From contig NZ_FNYV01000013.1 in NCBI RefSeq assembly GCF_900109115.1, positions 93,531 through 157,530 of the forward strand: DNA of 64,000 bases. Direction: 5' to 3'. The position numbers and the translations under genes are program-made. Every line of letters starts with the position of its first letter. Positions within the stretch are counted from its first letter, which is position 1. The notes beneath the pieces were generated by a model, which ran no database searches, was not told where the DNA came from, and worked only from the letters and a program-made list of their open reading frames with translations. Positions 51,201 through 60,078 of this stretch are shown here, piece by piece. Source of the DNA: Micromonospora phaseoli. Its GTDB lineage: Bacteria; Actinomycetota; Actinomycetes; Mycobacteriales; Micromonosporaceae.

Positions 51201-52478
51201 ACCGGGGCGCAGCAACCCCAGCCAGGCCGGCGCGGCAGCCCCCAGCACGAGCAGCAGGACCGGCACGAAGACCAGCGGGCGCAGTCGGATCCCGGGCCGG
51301 CGTCGGGCCAGCGCGTTGTGCATCCGGGTGGCCACCGCGTCGACGCCGTGCGCGAAGCCGAGCATCAGCGGCAGCCGCAGCACCGGGTCGAGCTTGTGCA
51401 CGTTGCGGAACGGGGCCAGCGGGCCGTCCAGCAGGTCGCGGACGATCTCGGAGAGCGGGCTGTCCACCGCGCCGACGTAGCCGATGGTGAGCAGGGTCAA
51501 CCCGGTGAGGAAGCCGGCCACCAGGAACCGCCGCTCGGGCAGCAGGTTGCCGGCCAGCCCGGCCAGCCCGATCAGCGCCACCACCGCGGTGAGCGCCATC
51601 AGCACGGGATGGTCGATCAGCAGCCATCCCGCGGGCCACCACGGGTCGCCCTGCACGATGTACGCGACCCACTGGTTGGTGCCGCGTACCGCCTGGAACA
51701 GCGAGGCCACCGCCGTGGTGGTGGTGGAGGACTCGATGTGGTCCAGGAATGGGAGGCTGTACTGGCCGAGCAGCAGCAGCGGCACGATCCACCACAGGCA
51801 GACGCCGACCACGCAGACACACCACCAGCCGACCAGCCGCAGATGTGGCCCGTCCCAGCGGCGGGTGAGCAGCCAGACACCGGGCAGTACCAGGGCCAGC
51901 AGCACCACCGCCGCGTTGATCCCGCCCATGCCGAGCACGGCCAACGCGGAGAGCGCGGCGGCCCGTCGCGGTGACCCGATCCGGCGCACGGTGACCAGGG
52001 GCAGCAGCACCCAGGGCAGCATCGAGGCGGCGAGTGTCTCGGAGGAGAGCGCACCGACCTCGGTGAGGATCCGGGGGGCCAACGCGTAGCCGAGGGCCGC
52101 CGCGTACCGGGTCGGTTCGGTGCCGATGTTCAGGGCTCGGGCCAGCCGCAGCAGCCCGTAGAACGCCGCGGCGAGCAGCAGCGCCGTCCACAGCCGTTGG
52201 GTGATCCACGGCGGTACGGCCAGCAGCTGCCCGACGGCGAAGAACGGTCCCATCGGGAACAGGTAGCCGTACGCCTGGTTCTGCAGTTCCCCCGAGGTGG
52301 CTTCCGGGTTCCACAGGTGCAGCGCACGGGCCATGAAGTGGATCGGGTTCGCGGCCAGATCGAGTTTGGTGTCGAAGGTGACCTGCCCGGGCCGCTGACC
52401 GAAGGCGATCGCGGTGAGCAGCAGCAACGACAGCAGCGTGCCGGGCGAGCGGCGCAGCCGCGCCAGCACCCGGCTCAT
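48213..52478 (-). CDS. aftD: AftD-like alpha-(1->3)-arabinofuranosyltransferase (GT-C)
   Basis: 1421 residues. The ATG at 52478 overlaps the upstream gene by ATGA. About 11 TM segments cover residues 10-430, with the GT-C first loop near PGQVTFDTKLDLAANP. A large external part follows, with two discoidin/CBM32-like domains (SHLPFAAVDGEYATAWHSAP then VDLDTPRQVESVRLAFVSD, and VAAHAAIDGDPGTAWLAD then RIDRLRLRAT). Further TMs occupy the last 150 residues (NALAVGAVLVVGVVALAVWPV). The length and layout match mycobacterial AftD, which adds alpha-1,3-arabinose to arabinogalactan/LAM from decaprenyl-phosphoryl arabinose. The true sugar here is inferred. Confidence 0.9.
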   Translation of the reverse strand: MSRVLARLRRSPGTLLSLLLLTAIAFGQRPGQVTFDTKLDLAANPIHFMARALHLWNPEATSGELQNQAYGYLFPMGPFFAVGQLLAVPPWITQRLWTALLLAAAFYGLLRLARALNIGTEPTRYAAALGYALAPRILTEVGALSSETLAASMLPWVLLPLVTVRRIGSPRRAAALSALAVLGMGGINAAVVLLALVLPGVWLLTRRWDGPHLRLVGWWCVCVVGVCLWWIVPLLLLGQYSLPFLDHIESSTTTTAVASLFQAVRGTNQWVAYIVQGDPWWPAGWLLIDHPVLMALTAVVALIGLAGLAGNLLPERRFLVAGFLTGLTLLTIGYVGAVDSPLSEIVRDLLDGPLAPFRNVHKLDPVLRLPLMLGFAHGVDAVATRMHNALARRRPGIRLRPLVFVPVLLLVLGAAAPAWLGLLRPGPGWSDLPPHWRAAATWLADRDALARTLLVPGTGFGQYEWGRTIDEPMQALAGAPWAVRHQVPLGSAGNTRMMDTVEEVLASGRGSAGLADLLARSGFRHLLLRNDIDRVAQADAPPVAVLRRALADSPGIARVATFGTTDALSRTLGSPVDDGTRSLPAVEVYEVRRPVPTASAVLTADVPTVSGGPESLLPLLEQGVVERDRPVVLAGDRDDSPDAVGESWIVTDGLRRRERDIGRVRDNLSQTLTANEPGRQGRVALDLLPFAAQRHQTTATYQGIREVTASSAVSFVDTLGPADPSHLPFAAVDGEYATAWHSAPLVGPIGQWLEVDLDTPRQVESVRLAFVSDLAVGWPVSRFRITTDRGSVDHEVAPTLGGHSYYTLPGPTSRVRVTVLKMADGHLDGGVGIRELSIPDTEPRRALRAPTDLPTDLSAPPSWVFSRGPADRTPCYPTSASGTEPVPSGGSGGAGATTRAAGTVIRCDRFLARVGEEPLGLDRLFRNPAAGTYRMELTAVPRPGGELTLTGTKVTATSSSRLGGDPSVAAHAAIDGDPGTAWLADTGDLRPTLALSWSGERRIDRLRLRATQSPVGSLPQRVEIRAADREVEVPVDADGTVRFPAVRTDRIEIVVRETEYRLADQRGNGWPATAGVAEVEIPALASLMSPIDADTRLVESCGDGPTVELDGFRYETSITADLADVLAGRPVPVRICGEDGAVLDLPAGGHRLATYPSAGFVVQDAALRPDDDRTAAPRSRAVTVLGWAPTDRTVRVAAGDRALLVVPENANAGWTATLDGEVLAPTRVDGWQQAWVLPAGSGGEVRLVFAPDDAYRNALAVGAVLVVGVVALAVWPVRRRSRPDAGGGYAIPAEAAGWAIGVLLVVLLAALGGVLPVAIVLAAMLLRQLAVRALPVVVLGGLTVATATAVAGRLQGHGQEWAYRSWVQAAMLVAIGAVVAAVVPVPGVRPEPTIPHDVTPGTSGEPSTAAQGKGEDGTVAR

Positions 52479-54142
52479 CGGCGGCACTCCGGGGGCAGGC
52501 AGCTCAGGTCGGCCAGGGCCGAGAAGAAGATGCGCCGCATCCCGCCGGGCTGCTCGGTGACGAAGACCCGCCCGCCGGTGACCTTCGCGATCGCGTTCAG
52601 CTCCTCGGGGTCGATGTCTCCGCCGAGGCCGATGAAGATGATCGGCAGCGGGCGACGCGGCTCCTGCAATCGCCTGAGTTCGGCGAGGAAGTCGGCTCGC
52701 CCGATGCTGTCGCCGTCCTCGTTGCGCCCGTCGGTCATCACCAGCACCAGGTTGATCCGGCCCGGCGTCCAGTTGCGCCGCGCGTCGCGGTACGCGGCCA
52801 GGGTGCTGTCGTAGAGTCCCGTGCCGCCCTGCGCCTTGACCTGCAGGCCGGCCAGCGCCTCGGCCAACTGCTCACGCTGACCGCCCAGCGGGGCCACCGG
52901 CAGGACCTCGCGGTAGTCCCGTTCCCCGTCGACCTTGGTGGAGAAGGCCCAGATGCCGAGTTCACTGTTGGCCAGCAGCAGTTCCGCACCCTCCTGGGCG
53001 GCCCGGACGGTGGCGTCGAGCCGGGTCCCGCCGTCCGGCACCGTCGCCGCCATCGACCCGGAGATGTCCAGCAGGGTGAGGATCCGGGCGCTGCGCTGCA
53101 CGCCGCTCCAGCCGGTCAACACGTCGCTGACCGTCTCCTCGGTCGGCAGCGGGACCGGCCGACGTTCCTCGGCGAGCAGCCGGTCGTCATCGGGCATCGC
53201 CGGTGGAAAGCCCGCCGCGGTCCGGAACCCGTAGCCGGTGAACACCTCCCGGGCCGGGGCGGCGAGCAGCTTGGCCAGGAACGCCGCGGCGGCGTCGCGT
53301 GGGCGGTCCTGCGTGCCGGGCAGCACCACGTACGGCAGGTCGAGCCAGGGGACGGCGATCTCCGGGTACGCGGCGACCAGCTTGCCCTCGGCGGCCAGCG
53401 CGTTGTGTTCGAGGACGGCCTGTTCGCTCGCGGCGACGATGTCGGCCCGGCCGGGCAACTCACGGTTCGGGGTCAACGGACCGTCTTCCCCGGCCGGGCT
53501 GTAGGTCCGCTCGGCGAGGCGCCGCAGCGTCGCAGCCACGGTCGCGGCCGAGTCCCCGTTTTCGTCGGCCAGCACCCGGACGCCGAGCAGGGCACCGACA
53601 CCGGCCGGGTCGACCGCCGGATCGGGCAGCCCCACCCGGACCGTACCCGCCCGGGAACCGAGCAGCGACGCCCAGTTCAGCCGCTTGTCCGGCCAACCCG
53701 ATCGGCGCGCGACGCGCTCGCCGACCGCCAGCACCACCGGAGTGCTCGCCACCGAGGTGCCCTGCCCGGGCACCTCGAAGGCGCCCGAGGCACGCGCCCG
53801 GCGAAGCCAGAACGTCGACTCGGGCAGCCAGGCGTCCGCCACGTCGCCACCGTCGGCGAGTTCCCGGGCGACGGTCACCGAGGGCCGGGCCTGCACCTCG
53901 ACCGACACACAGGGCTGGCTGCCGGCGTTGGCCCGGGCGACGCGGTCGACGGCCGGCGCGATCACCGGAGCGGCCACCACCCGGAGCCGAACCTGCTCCA
54001 CGCAGGTCGGCGTGCCCCGATCGGCCCGGACGTACGCCACCGCGGCCCAACCGGCCAGCAACAGCACGAGGGCGGCGCTGAGCAGCACCACCGGCGAACG
54101 GTGGGACAGGGCGCGCGCTGGCGCGGGACGGTCGGCAACCAC
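52475..54142 (-). CDS. Extracellular binding-protein/von Willebrand A fusion, membrane-anchored
   Basis: 555 residues from GTG 54142, with GAGGAGGTGAGG upstream. A TM anchor lies at about 17-37. Residues 45-330 resemble a family-1-like extracellular solute-binding protein (RLRVVAAPVIAPAVDRVARANAG, SVASTPVVLAVGERVARRSGWPDKRLNWASLL, NRELPGRADIVAASEQAVLEHN). A VWA domain follows with a complete MIDAS: DISGSM (Asp359, Ser361, Ser363), Thr in GGTGLYDSTLAA, and Asp in VMTDGRNEDGD. It ends with two Cys (LSCLPPECRR). ATGA coupling to aftD suggests it helps position or regulate the glycosyltransferase. Function unknown. Confidence 0.85.
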   Translation of the reverse strand: MVADRPAPARALSHRSPVVLLSAALVLLLAGWAAVAYVRADRGTPTCVEQVRLRVVAAPVIAPAVDRVARANAGSQPCVSVEVQARPSVTVARELADGGDVADAWLPESTFWLRRARASGAFEVPGQGTSVASTPVVLAVGERVARRSGWPDKRLNWASLLGSRAGTVRVGLPDPAVDPAGVGALLGVRVLADENGDSAATVAATLRRLAERTYSPAGEDGPLTPNRELPGRADIVAASEQAVLEHNALAAEGKLVAAYPEIAVPWLDLPYVVLPGTQDRPRDAAAAFLAKLLAAPAREVFTGYGFRTAAGFPPAMPDDDRLLAEERRPVPLPTEETVSDVLTGWSGVQRSARILTLLDISGSMAATVPDGGTRLDATVRAAQEGAELLLANSELGIWAFSTKVDGERDYREVLPVAPLGGQREQLAEALAGLQVKAQGGTGLYDSTLAAYRDARRNWTPGRINLVLVMTDGRNEDGDSIGRADFLAELRRLQEPRRPLPIIFIGLGGDIDPEELNAIAKVTGGRVFVTEQPGGMRRIFFSALADLSCLPPECRR

Positions 54143-54333
54143 CGCCGCCTCACCTCCTCGTCACCCCTGCGGACGACGTCCCACCGCAGGTCACAACTTC
54201 GGCAGCGACGAGATCGGGCACCGGGCACCGGGCATCGCATGCGGTTGCGCTGCACACCCTGCCAAGGTTTCCGCTCGTCGGCAAACCCCCGTTCGGCGAC
54301 CCACCATCGGATCGTCGCTGCCGGATCTGCCCA

Positions 54334-54363
54334 TTGCGCGCGTGGGTCGGACCGCCCTAGGGT
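54334..54363 (+). promoter_or_regulatory. Promoter of the GT4 gene
   Basis: TTGCGC (54334-54339) and TAGGGT (54358-54363) are 18 bases apart, with an expected start near 54370 and a 32-base leader that carries GTAGGAG before the GTG at 54402. Confidence 0.45.
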
Positions 54364-54401
54364 GGCGCGATCGTGCTCACTTACTCACCGGTAGGAGCAG
54401 C

Positions 54402-55562
54402 GTGGACAACTCCGGCACCCCCTCCCGCCATGTCCTGTTCCTCAACTGGCGAGACACCACCAACCCCGAGGGCGGCGGCTCGGAGGTCTACCTCGAGCGG
54501 ATCGCCGCCGAGCTGGTCACCGTCGGTCATCGGGTGACTCTGCTCTGTGCCGCTCACGACAATGCCGGTCCGGCCGGCGCCACCGATTCCGGTGTGCACG
54601 TGCTGCGGCGCGGTTCCCGGATGACCGTCTACCTCCGCGCGGCGCTGACCTGTCTCGCCGGCCGGTTCGGGCTGGGCCCGCTGAGCCGACGCGGTCTGGG
54701 CCGGCCGGATCTGGTCGTGGACGTCTGCAACGGCGTGCCGTTCTTCGCCCCGCTCTACGCCGGGCGGCCCGTCATCGCGCTGGTGCACCACGTGCACCGG
54801 GAGCAGTGGCCGGTGGTGTTCGGCCCGTGGATGAGCCGGCTGGGCTGGTGGATCGAGTCGTGGCTGGCGGTGCGGCTCTACCGGCGCTGCCGGTACATCA
54901 CCGTCTCCGAGGCGAGCCGGGCCGAGCTGACCACGCTGGGGGTGGCCGCGGACCGGATCGACGTGGTGCCCAACGGCACGCCCCCGGTGACCGGCCCGGC
55001 ACTACCGCGCACCACGCATCCGTCGCTGCTGGTGCTCGGCCGTCTGGTGCCGCACAAGCGGGTGGAGATCGCCCTCCGGACGGTCGCCGAACTGGTCACC
55101 GAACTGCCCGACCTGGAACTGGTGGTGGCCGGGCAGGGCTGGTGGGAGGAGCCGCTGCGCGAGCTGTCCGCCTCCCTCGGGATCAGCGACCGGGTACGGT
55201 TCACCGGCTTCGTCAGCGAACAGGAGAAGCACGCCCTGCTCAGTTCCGCCTGGCTCGCCCTCACCCCGTCGCTCAAGGAGGGCTGGGGCCTGACCATCGT
55301 GGAGGCCGCCGCGCGCAGCACTCCCACGGTTGCCTTCCGCTACGCGGGCGGGGTCGCCGAGGCCATGGTCGACACCGAGACCGGCCTGCTGGTCGACGAC
55401 GAGCGACAGTTCACCGCAGTGGTGCGCGAACTGCTCGCCGACGACGTGCGGCGCAAGTCGATGGGCGAGGCGGCGCTGGCCCACGCGGCCCGCTACACCT
55501 GGACGGCGACCGGCGCCCGGTTCGCCCAGTTGGTGGAGCAGGCGACCGTCCGCGCCAACTGA
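54402..55562 (+). CDS. Glycosyltransferase family 4
   Basis: 386 residues from GTG 54402 with GTAGGAG eight bases upstream; the frame is open further 5' but has no signals. It is a GT-B fold retaining enzyme. The N-domain loop is DTTNPEGGGSEVYLERIAAEL (acceptor and nucleotide-sugar side). The linker is PSLLVLGRLVPHKRVEIALRT, and the C-domain ExxxxxxxE motif is EGWGLTIVEAAARSTPTVAF. It is cytosolic with probable peripheral membrane contact. It is similar in kind and context to mycobacterial Rv0225, also beside the aftD region. Donor and acceptor unknown. Confidence 0.92.
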   Translation: MDNSGTPSRHVLFLNWRDTTNPEGGGSEVYLERIAAELVTVGHRVTLLCAAHDNAGPAGATDSGVHVLRRGSRMTVYLRAALTCLAGRFGLGPLSRRGLGRPDLVVDVCNGVPFFAPLYAGRPVIALVHHVHREQWPVVFGPWMSRLGWWIESWLAVRLYRRCRYITVSEASRAELTTLGVAADRIDVVPNGTPPVTGPALPRTTHPSLLVLGRLVPHKRVEIALRTVAELVTELPDLELVVAGQGWWEEPLRELSASLGISDRVRFTGFVSEQEKHALLSSAWLALTPSLKEGWGLTIVEAAARSTPTVAFRYAGGVAEAMVDTETGLLVDDERQFTAVVRELLADDVRRKSMGEAALAHAARYTWTATGARFAQLVEQATVRAN

Positions 55563-55593
55563 CCGACGAGGTTCGCCTCGACCTTGGACCAAC

Positions 55594-55624
55594 GAAAGGC
55601 GCCCGCAGGACGCGGGCGCCTTTC
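55594..55624. terminator. Bidirectional intrinsic terminator
   Basis: Perfect 13-bp stem (55594-55606 and 55612-55624) with loop AGGAC; the outer GAAAG/CTTTC pairs add a short U-run on either strand. It lies between the convergent GT4 and DUF2613 genes. Confidence 0.85.
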
Positions 55625-55637
55625 TCGCCGTTCGAGG

Positions 55638-55799
55638 TCAGCGCGTGCCGTACAGCGGGGCCTCGGTCTGCTCACTCACCTTGGAGTTTGCGGCCTCCTT
55701 GGCGGACGGGCTGAGCGCACTCGCCAGACCGACGCTGCCGAGCATGCCGAGCACGACCCCGAGTACCCCGACGGCGACGAACGCGGGCAGGTTCCTCAT
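55638..55799 (-). CDS. DUF2613 small membrane protein
   Basis: 53 residues with GGAAGGAG before the ATG at 55799, which overlaps the upstream stop by four bases. It has one hydrophobic helix (LPAFVAVGVLGVVLGMLGSVGLASAL) and a short polar tail ending SEQTEAPLYGTR. DUF2613 proteins of this size lie beside aftD in mycobacteria (Rv0236A). The conserved pairing is repeated here, coupled to a large membrane protein. Its job is unknown; a small accessory subunit of the envelope machinery is likely. Confidence 0.85.
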   Translation of the reverse strand: MRNLPAFVAVGVLGVVLGMLGSVGLASALSPSAKEAANSKVSEQTEAPLYGTR

Positions 55800-57514
55800 C
55801 CACCTTCTCCTTCCGCGGGACTCGCGTGCCGGGACGCTACCACGCGGTAGCACCATCGCGCAGTGCCCGAAAGCCCGAGGACCAGCACCACCGTTCCGGC
55901 CAGCAGGTGAGCCAGGCCCACCGGGCCAGGTCGGGTCGGCGCCGAAGGCGGTCGCCACGCCGGATTCTCGTACAGGGTCAGCTCGTCACCCAGATACGCC
56001 CGTCGCAGGCCAGCCAGCGTGGCCGGGTCCGGGGGCGGACCGGCGGCCCGCTGCACCAGCACCCAGCGGGGGCCCGCCACCGCCACCGGTTCGCCCGCGT
56101 CGAGCAGCTCACGCAGCCGCGCGGCCCGGGGATCCTCCCCGGCGACCGCGACACCGTCCACCCGCAGCGTGTCGTCGATCAGCACGGGCACCCCGAGGTA
56201 GCGAGGTGCCGGATCGATGACCACCTGCCCGTCGTTCCAGGCGTAACTCTGGTACTCCTGGAACGGCAGTGAGACGACCTCGCCGGGTCGCTGGCCGACC
56301 ATCCGGGCCACCGTCGCCCAGTCCGCCGGCCAGGGCACCGGGCGCAGCCGTCCCGCACCGCCGAAGGCCAGGTCGGGCAGCACGGCCAGCGGCAGCAGCG
56401 CCGCGCCGGCCAGCAGCACGCGTCCGGTCGCCACGTCGAACCGGGCCGCGAGGCGCCCGGCGAGCCGCTCCGCCCCGAGCGCCCCGGCGACCACCAGGAC
56501 CAGCACGTACGGCACCAGCAGCTTCTGGCCGTCACGGAGCAGCCCGGCACCGGGCACGCCGGCGACCAGCCAACCCAGCACCGTCGCCCCGCCGGGGAGC
56601 ACGCCGAGCGCCGCCACCAGCCACGAACCGACCGCCAGCAGCCCGAGCCGGCCGACGACCGACCCCGGCCAGCGACGCCGCAGCAGCGGTACGCCGCACC
56701 CCGCGACCACCAGCACCAGCAATGTCGCCAGCGGCACCAGCCAGCCGCTCCGCGAAGCCGGGGTGGCCTGCCCGTTCCAGATGCCGCCGGTGCCCGCGAG
56801 CGCCACCAGCGGCCCGGCCCAGTTCTCCGCACGGGCGGCAAAGACCGCCACCCCGGCCGGATCGGACCGGCCGTCGCCGGCGCTGAGGAACCCGGCCACC
56901 AGCCACGGTGCGTTCAACAGCACGGTCACGCCCACTGCGGTCGGCACCGCACGGGCCGCACCCGGGTACCGCCCGACCAGCAGCACCACCACCACGACCA
57001 GGGCGAGCAGCCCACCGGTCGGCGTGATCGCCGACGCCGCCACCGCCAGCAGCAGCCGGCGCAGCGCTCCTCGCTCGGCCGCCCGTACCCCGATCGCCGC
57101 TCGCACCAGCCAGGGCAGCGCGGCGTACGCGACCAGCAGTCCCCACTGACCGATCAGCAACCGCTCAGCCAGGTACGGGGTCCAGGCGTACCCGAGCGCC
57201 GCCACCACCCGCACCGCCAGCCGCCCGGTAGGCACCAGACGGGCAGCGCCGAGCGCGGCAAGGTAGAAGATCGCCACCAGGACCAGCCGTTGCAGCAGCC
57301 ACCCCGGCATGAGCTGGTTGACCAGCGCCACCACCGCGTCCTGCGGAACGGCGCGGGGCAGCGCCGTGGCCGGGGCGATCAACTCCCAGCTCAACGCCGA
57401 CCGGGGCACGAAGACCATGTCGTAGCGCAGCACGTACCCGGGAAGGGCCAGTGGCGCGAGCACCACCGCCGTGACGGCGGCGGCCACCGCGTGCGGCACC
57501 AGCCGTTCCCGCAT
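55796..57514 (-). CDS. Large multi-pass membrane protein of the aftD neighbourhood (GT-C-like)
   Basis: 572 residues with about 11-12 TM segments. After the first TM comes VLRYDMVFVPRSALSWELIAPA, an external loop similar to the first loop of GT-C glycosyltransferases. A C-terminal soluble stretch of about 130 residues (RLRPVPWPADWATVARMVGQ to ELTLYENPAWRPP) precedes the last TM. It resembles the Rv0235c-type proteins next to mycobacterial aftD. It is coupled to the DUF2613 gene by ATGA. The catalytic status is uncertain; it may be a transferase or a polyprenyl-linked glycan handler. Confidence 0.78.
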   Translation of the reverse strand: MRERLVPHAVAAAVTAVVLAPLALPGYVLRYDMVFVPRSALSWELIAPATALPRAVPQDAVVALVNQLMPGWLLQRLVLVAIFYLAALGAARLVPTGRLAVRVVAALGYAWTPYLAERLLIGQWGLLVAYAALPWLVRAAIGVRAAERGALRRLLLAVAASAITPTGGLLALVVVVVLLVGRYPGAARAVPTAVGVTVLLNAPWLVAGFLSAGDGRSDPAGVAVFAARAENWAGPLVALAGTGGIWNGQATPASRSGWLVPLATLLVLVVAGCGVPLLRRRWPGSVVGRLGLLAVGSWLVAALGVLPGGATVLGWLVAGVPGAGLLRDGQKLLVPYVLVLVVAGALGAERLAGRLAARFDVATGRVLLAGAALLPLAVLPDLAFGGAGRLRPVPWPADWATVARMVGQRPGEVVSLPFQEYQSYAWNDGQVVIDPAPRYLGVPVLIDDTLRVDGVAVAGEDPRAARLRELLDAGEPVAVAGPRWVLVQRAAGPPPDPATLAGLRRAYLGDELTLYENPAWRPPSAPTRPGPVGLAHLLAGTVVLVLGLSGTARWCYRVVASRHASPAEGEGG

Positions 57515-57662
57515 CCGTCGACCTCACCACTGCCGGTGCGCGGCAGCCGGCCGCGCTGGTGGCGGCCACTGTACGCGGCCGTCGTCGGAGCGCTCCGGCC
57601 ACGGGCGAACCATCCGTTGACCTGATGGGAGGCCCGGTGGCCGATATGGCAGTCTTCCCGCC

Positions 57663-60002
57663 ATGGCATCGACGGGGGCGGACGCGGCGACAGCATCGAC
57701 GGGAGCGGACGCGGCGACATCGCCCGGCCGGGTCAGCGGCTGGCTGAGCAGGGACCGGATCCGGGCGGCGGCACTGGCGATGATCGCGCTCAGTGTGCTG
57801 TGGCGCGCCCAGATGGCGTCCCGTGGCTTCCTGGCGGCCGACGACTACGTGATGATCACCCAGGCGGCGGAGTCCGACCTCACCGTCGAGCACCTCCTCG
57901 CCCTCTACAACAACCACCTCATGCCCGGTGGACGGCTGCTCACCTGGCTCGTCACCGAGTACGTCGGCATGACCTACTGGCCGTACGTACTGCTCATGGC
58001 GATCGGCCAGGCGATTCTCGGGATCACCTTCTTCCGGCTGCTGCGTCGGCTGCTGCAACCGTCCTGGCTGCTGCTCCTGCCGCTCGGTGCGCTGATGTTC
58101 AGCCCGCTGACCCTGGAGGCCACGTCCTGGTGGGCCGTCGGCGTCAACATGCTGCCGATGCAGATCGCGATGGTGCTCGCGGTCGGCGCGCAGGTCGGCT
58201 ACGTACAGACCCGACGCAAGCGACACCTGGTCACCCTGGCGCTCTCCGTGCTGCTGGGCCTCTTCTTCTTCGAGAAGGCGATCCTGGTCGTAGCGCTGGT
58301 CTTCCTGCTGACCGCGGCCCTCTACGCCGAGGGCGGCCCGATCCGCACCATCTGGACCACCATCCGCCGCTGGTGGCCGTCGTGGCTGCTGCTGACCGTG
58401 CTGTCGCTCGGTTTCCTCGCCGCCTACCTGGGCAATTCGGAGTCCTCGTTGCGGCGGCCGACATCGGCCGGCGAGGTGTTCTCGTTCCTCACCCAGATGC
58501 TGGGGTCCACGGTGGTTCCAGGGCTGGTGGGCGGGCCCTGGCGGTGGCTGGGGGCGGGGGACGGCGCACCGGTCGCGGCACCGCCGGAGTTGGGCACCTG
58601 GGTGGCCTGGACGATCGTCGTCGCACTGGTCGTGGCGACCGTACGCCGTCGCCGCCGAGCGGGCCGGGCCTGGCTACTGGTCGGTGCGTACCTGCTGATG
58701 GTGGCGGGCATGCTGGCCGCGACCCGGCTCGGCTCGACCTTCAGCGGAGTGGCCGGCGGCGTCCCCCGGTACGTGAGTGACGTCGTCGTGGTGGCCGCGA
58801 TCTGTCTCGGTGTCGCCGTGGTCGGGTTGGCTCGACCACCCCGCGTTCCGGCCGAGACCGAACCGCCGGCCGAGACCGAACCGCCGGCCGAGACCGAACC
58901 GCCGGCCGACGATGCGTTGTCCGCGGCGCCGGACGCCGTCCAGGAACCGATCGCCGCACCGACCATCCCGGCGCCGCCGCCGGTGCGATCGGCACAGCCG
59001 GCGCTCGTGGTGTCGCGGCAGGGCGTCATCCACGCCGAGGCTCCCGACGATCTCGACCCGAACCCCGCACCCCGGACCGCACCCGATGCCGACACGTCCC
59101 CTGCGCTGGACGCCGCCCCCGCGCCGGACGACGCCGCCAGCCCGGGCCCTGCCCCGGCCACCGGCCCGGGCCCCGCCCCGGACCCCGTCCCGGGCCAGCG
59201 ACCGGCCGCTCCCGCGGATCGCGACGCCGCCGAATCCGCCACCGACACGCCGGTGCGCAACGACACCATGGCACCGACGATCAGCGCGCCGACGCACGTC
59301 ACGGCGGAACCACCCGCGCCCGGTCTGCTCGGCCCACTGCCGGAGCGCTATCGGGAGGCGGTGAACGTCATGCTCGCCCTGCTGCTGGTGGCCGTCTGCC
59401 TGGGCACGGTGTGGACCACGTCCCGGTACAGCGACGAGTGGGCGGCGAAGTCCGGCAGGTCGTACGTCGACACCGTCCGCATCGAGATGGCCAGCGCGCC
59501 GCCCGACACGGTCTTCTTCGACGGCCCGGTCCCGAACAGCGTCGTTCCGAACCTCTCCTGGCCGTACAACATGCAGTCCCGGTTCTTCCGCGCCTTCGGC
59601 ACCCGCCCCACCTACGTGGACGAGGCCGACAACGTGGCGGTGCTCGACGATCTGGGCCGGATCCAGGTGGCCACGGTCGTCGGCAGCACGATCCAGCCGG
59701 GCCCTCAGGAAGGCTGCGGTTACCTGGTCGCCAGCGGCCAGACCGTGCGGATGCCGCTGAACGAGCCGCGCAACGACTGGCACTGGGTGGTCCGGATCGG
59801 CTACCTCAGCTCGGCGGACGGCACGGCGACGCTCCGGCTCGGCACCGGCATCGCCGAGTTCCCGGTCAGGAAGGGTCTCAACCAGCGCTTCTTCCGCATC
59901 GTGGGCGGCGGAGACGCGGTAGAGCTGACCGTGGCCGGAACCGACGTGTCGTTCTGCACCAACGAGATCGCGATCGGCAATCCGGCCCCGAGGCCGGAGT
60001 GA
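57663..60002 (+). CDS. Large membrane protein with a disordered Pro/Ala loop and external domain
   Basis: 779 residues. The N-terminus holds a tandem 27-bp repeat (57665-57718, coding ASTGADAAT twice). About 10 TM segments follow (40-400), with FLAADDYVMITQAAESDLTVEH as the external first loop, typical of GT-C glycosyltransferases. Residues 400-560 are an Ala/Pro/Glu/Asp-rich disordered region that begins with three PAETEP repeats. One more TM (VMLALLLVAVCLGTVW) leads to an external C-terminal domain of about 200 residues (YVDTVRIEMASAPPDTVFFDGPVPNSVVP). Function unknown. It diverges from the preceding gene and leads into the flippase. Confidence 0.78.
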   Translation: MASTGADAATASTGADAATSPGRVSGWLSRDRIRAAALAMIALSVLWRAQMASRGFLAADDYVMITQAAESDLTVEHLLALYNNHLMPGGRLLTWLVTEYVGMTYWPYVLLMAIGQAILGITFFRLLRRLLQPSWLLLLPLGALMFSPLTLEATSWWAVGVNMLPMQIAMVLAVGAQVGYVQTRRKRHLVTLALSVLLGLFFFEKAILVVALVFLLTAALYAEGGPIRTIWTTIRRWWPSWLLLTVLSLGFLAAYLGNSESSLRRPTSAGEVFSFLTQMLGSTVVPGLVGGPWRWLGAGDGAPVAAPPELGTWVAWTIVVALVVATVRRRRRAGRAWLLVGAYLLMVAGMLAATRLGSTFSGVAGGVPRYVSDVVVVAAICLGVAVVGLARPPRVPAETEPPAETEPPAETEPPADDALSAAPDAVQEPIAAPTIPAPPPVRSAQPALVVSRQGVIHAEAPDDLDPNPAPRTAPDADTSPALDAAPAPDDAASPGPAPATGPGPAPDPVPGQRPAAPADRDAAESATDTPVRNDTMAPTISAPTHVTAEPPAPGLLGPLPERYREAVNVMLALLLVAVCLGTVWTTSRYSDEWAAKSGRSYVDTVRIEMASAPPDTVFFDGPVPNSVVPNLSWPYNMQSRFFRAFGTRPTYVDEADNVAVLDDLGRIQVATVVGSTIQPGPQEGCGYLVASGQTVRMPLNEPRNDWHWVVRIGYLSSADGTATLRLGTGIAEFPVRKGLNQRFFRIVGGGDAVELTVAGTDVSFCTNEIAIGNPAPRPE

Positions 60003-60078
60003 GGCACCGGCGACAGCCGGTGTGGCGAGCCAGGGCCGCCCCGAGGGGGCACTCGGGGCGGAACGGACGCGGAGTGGC

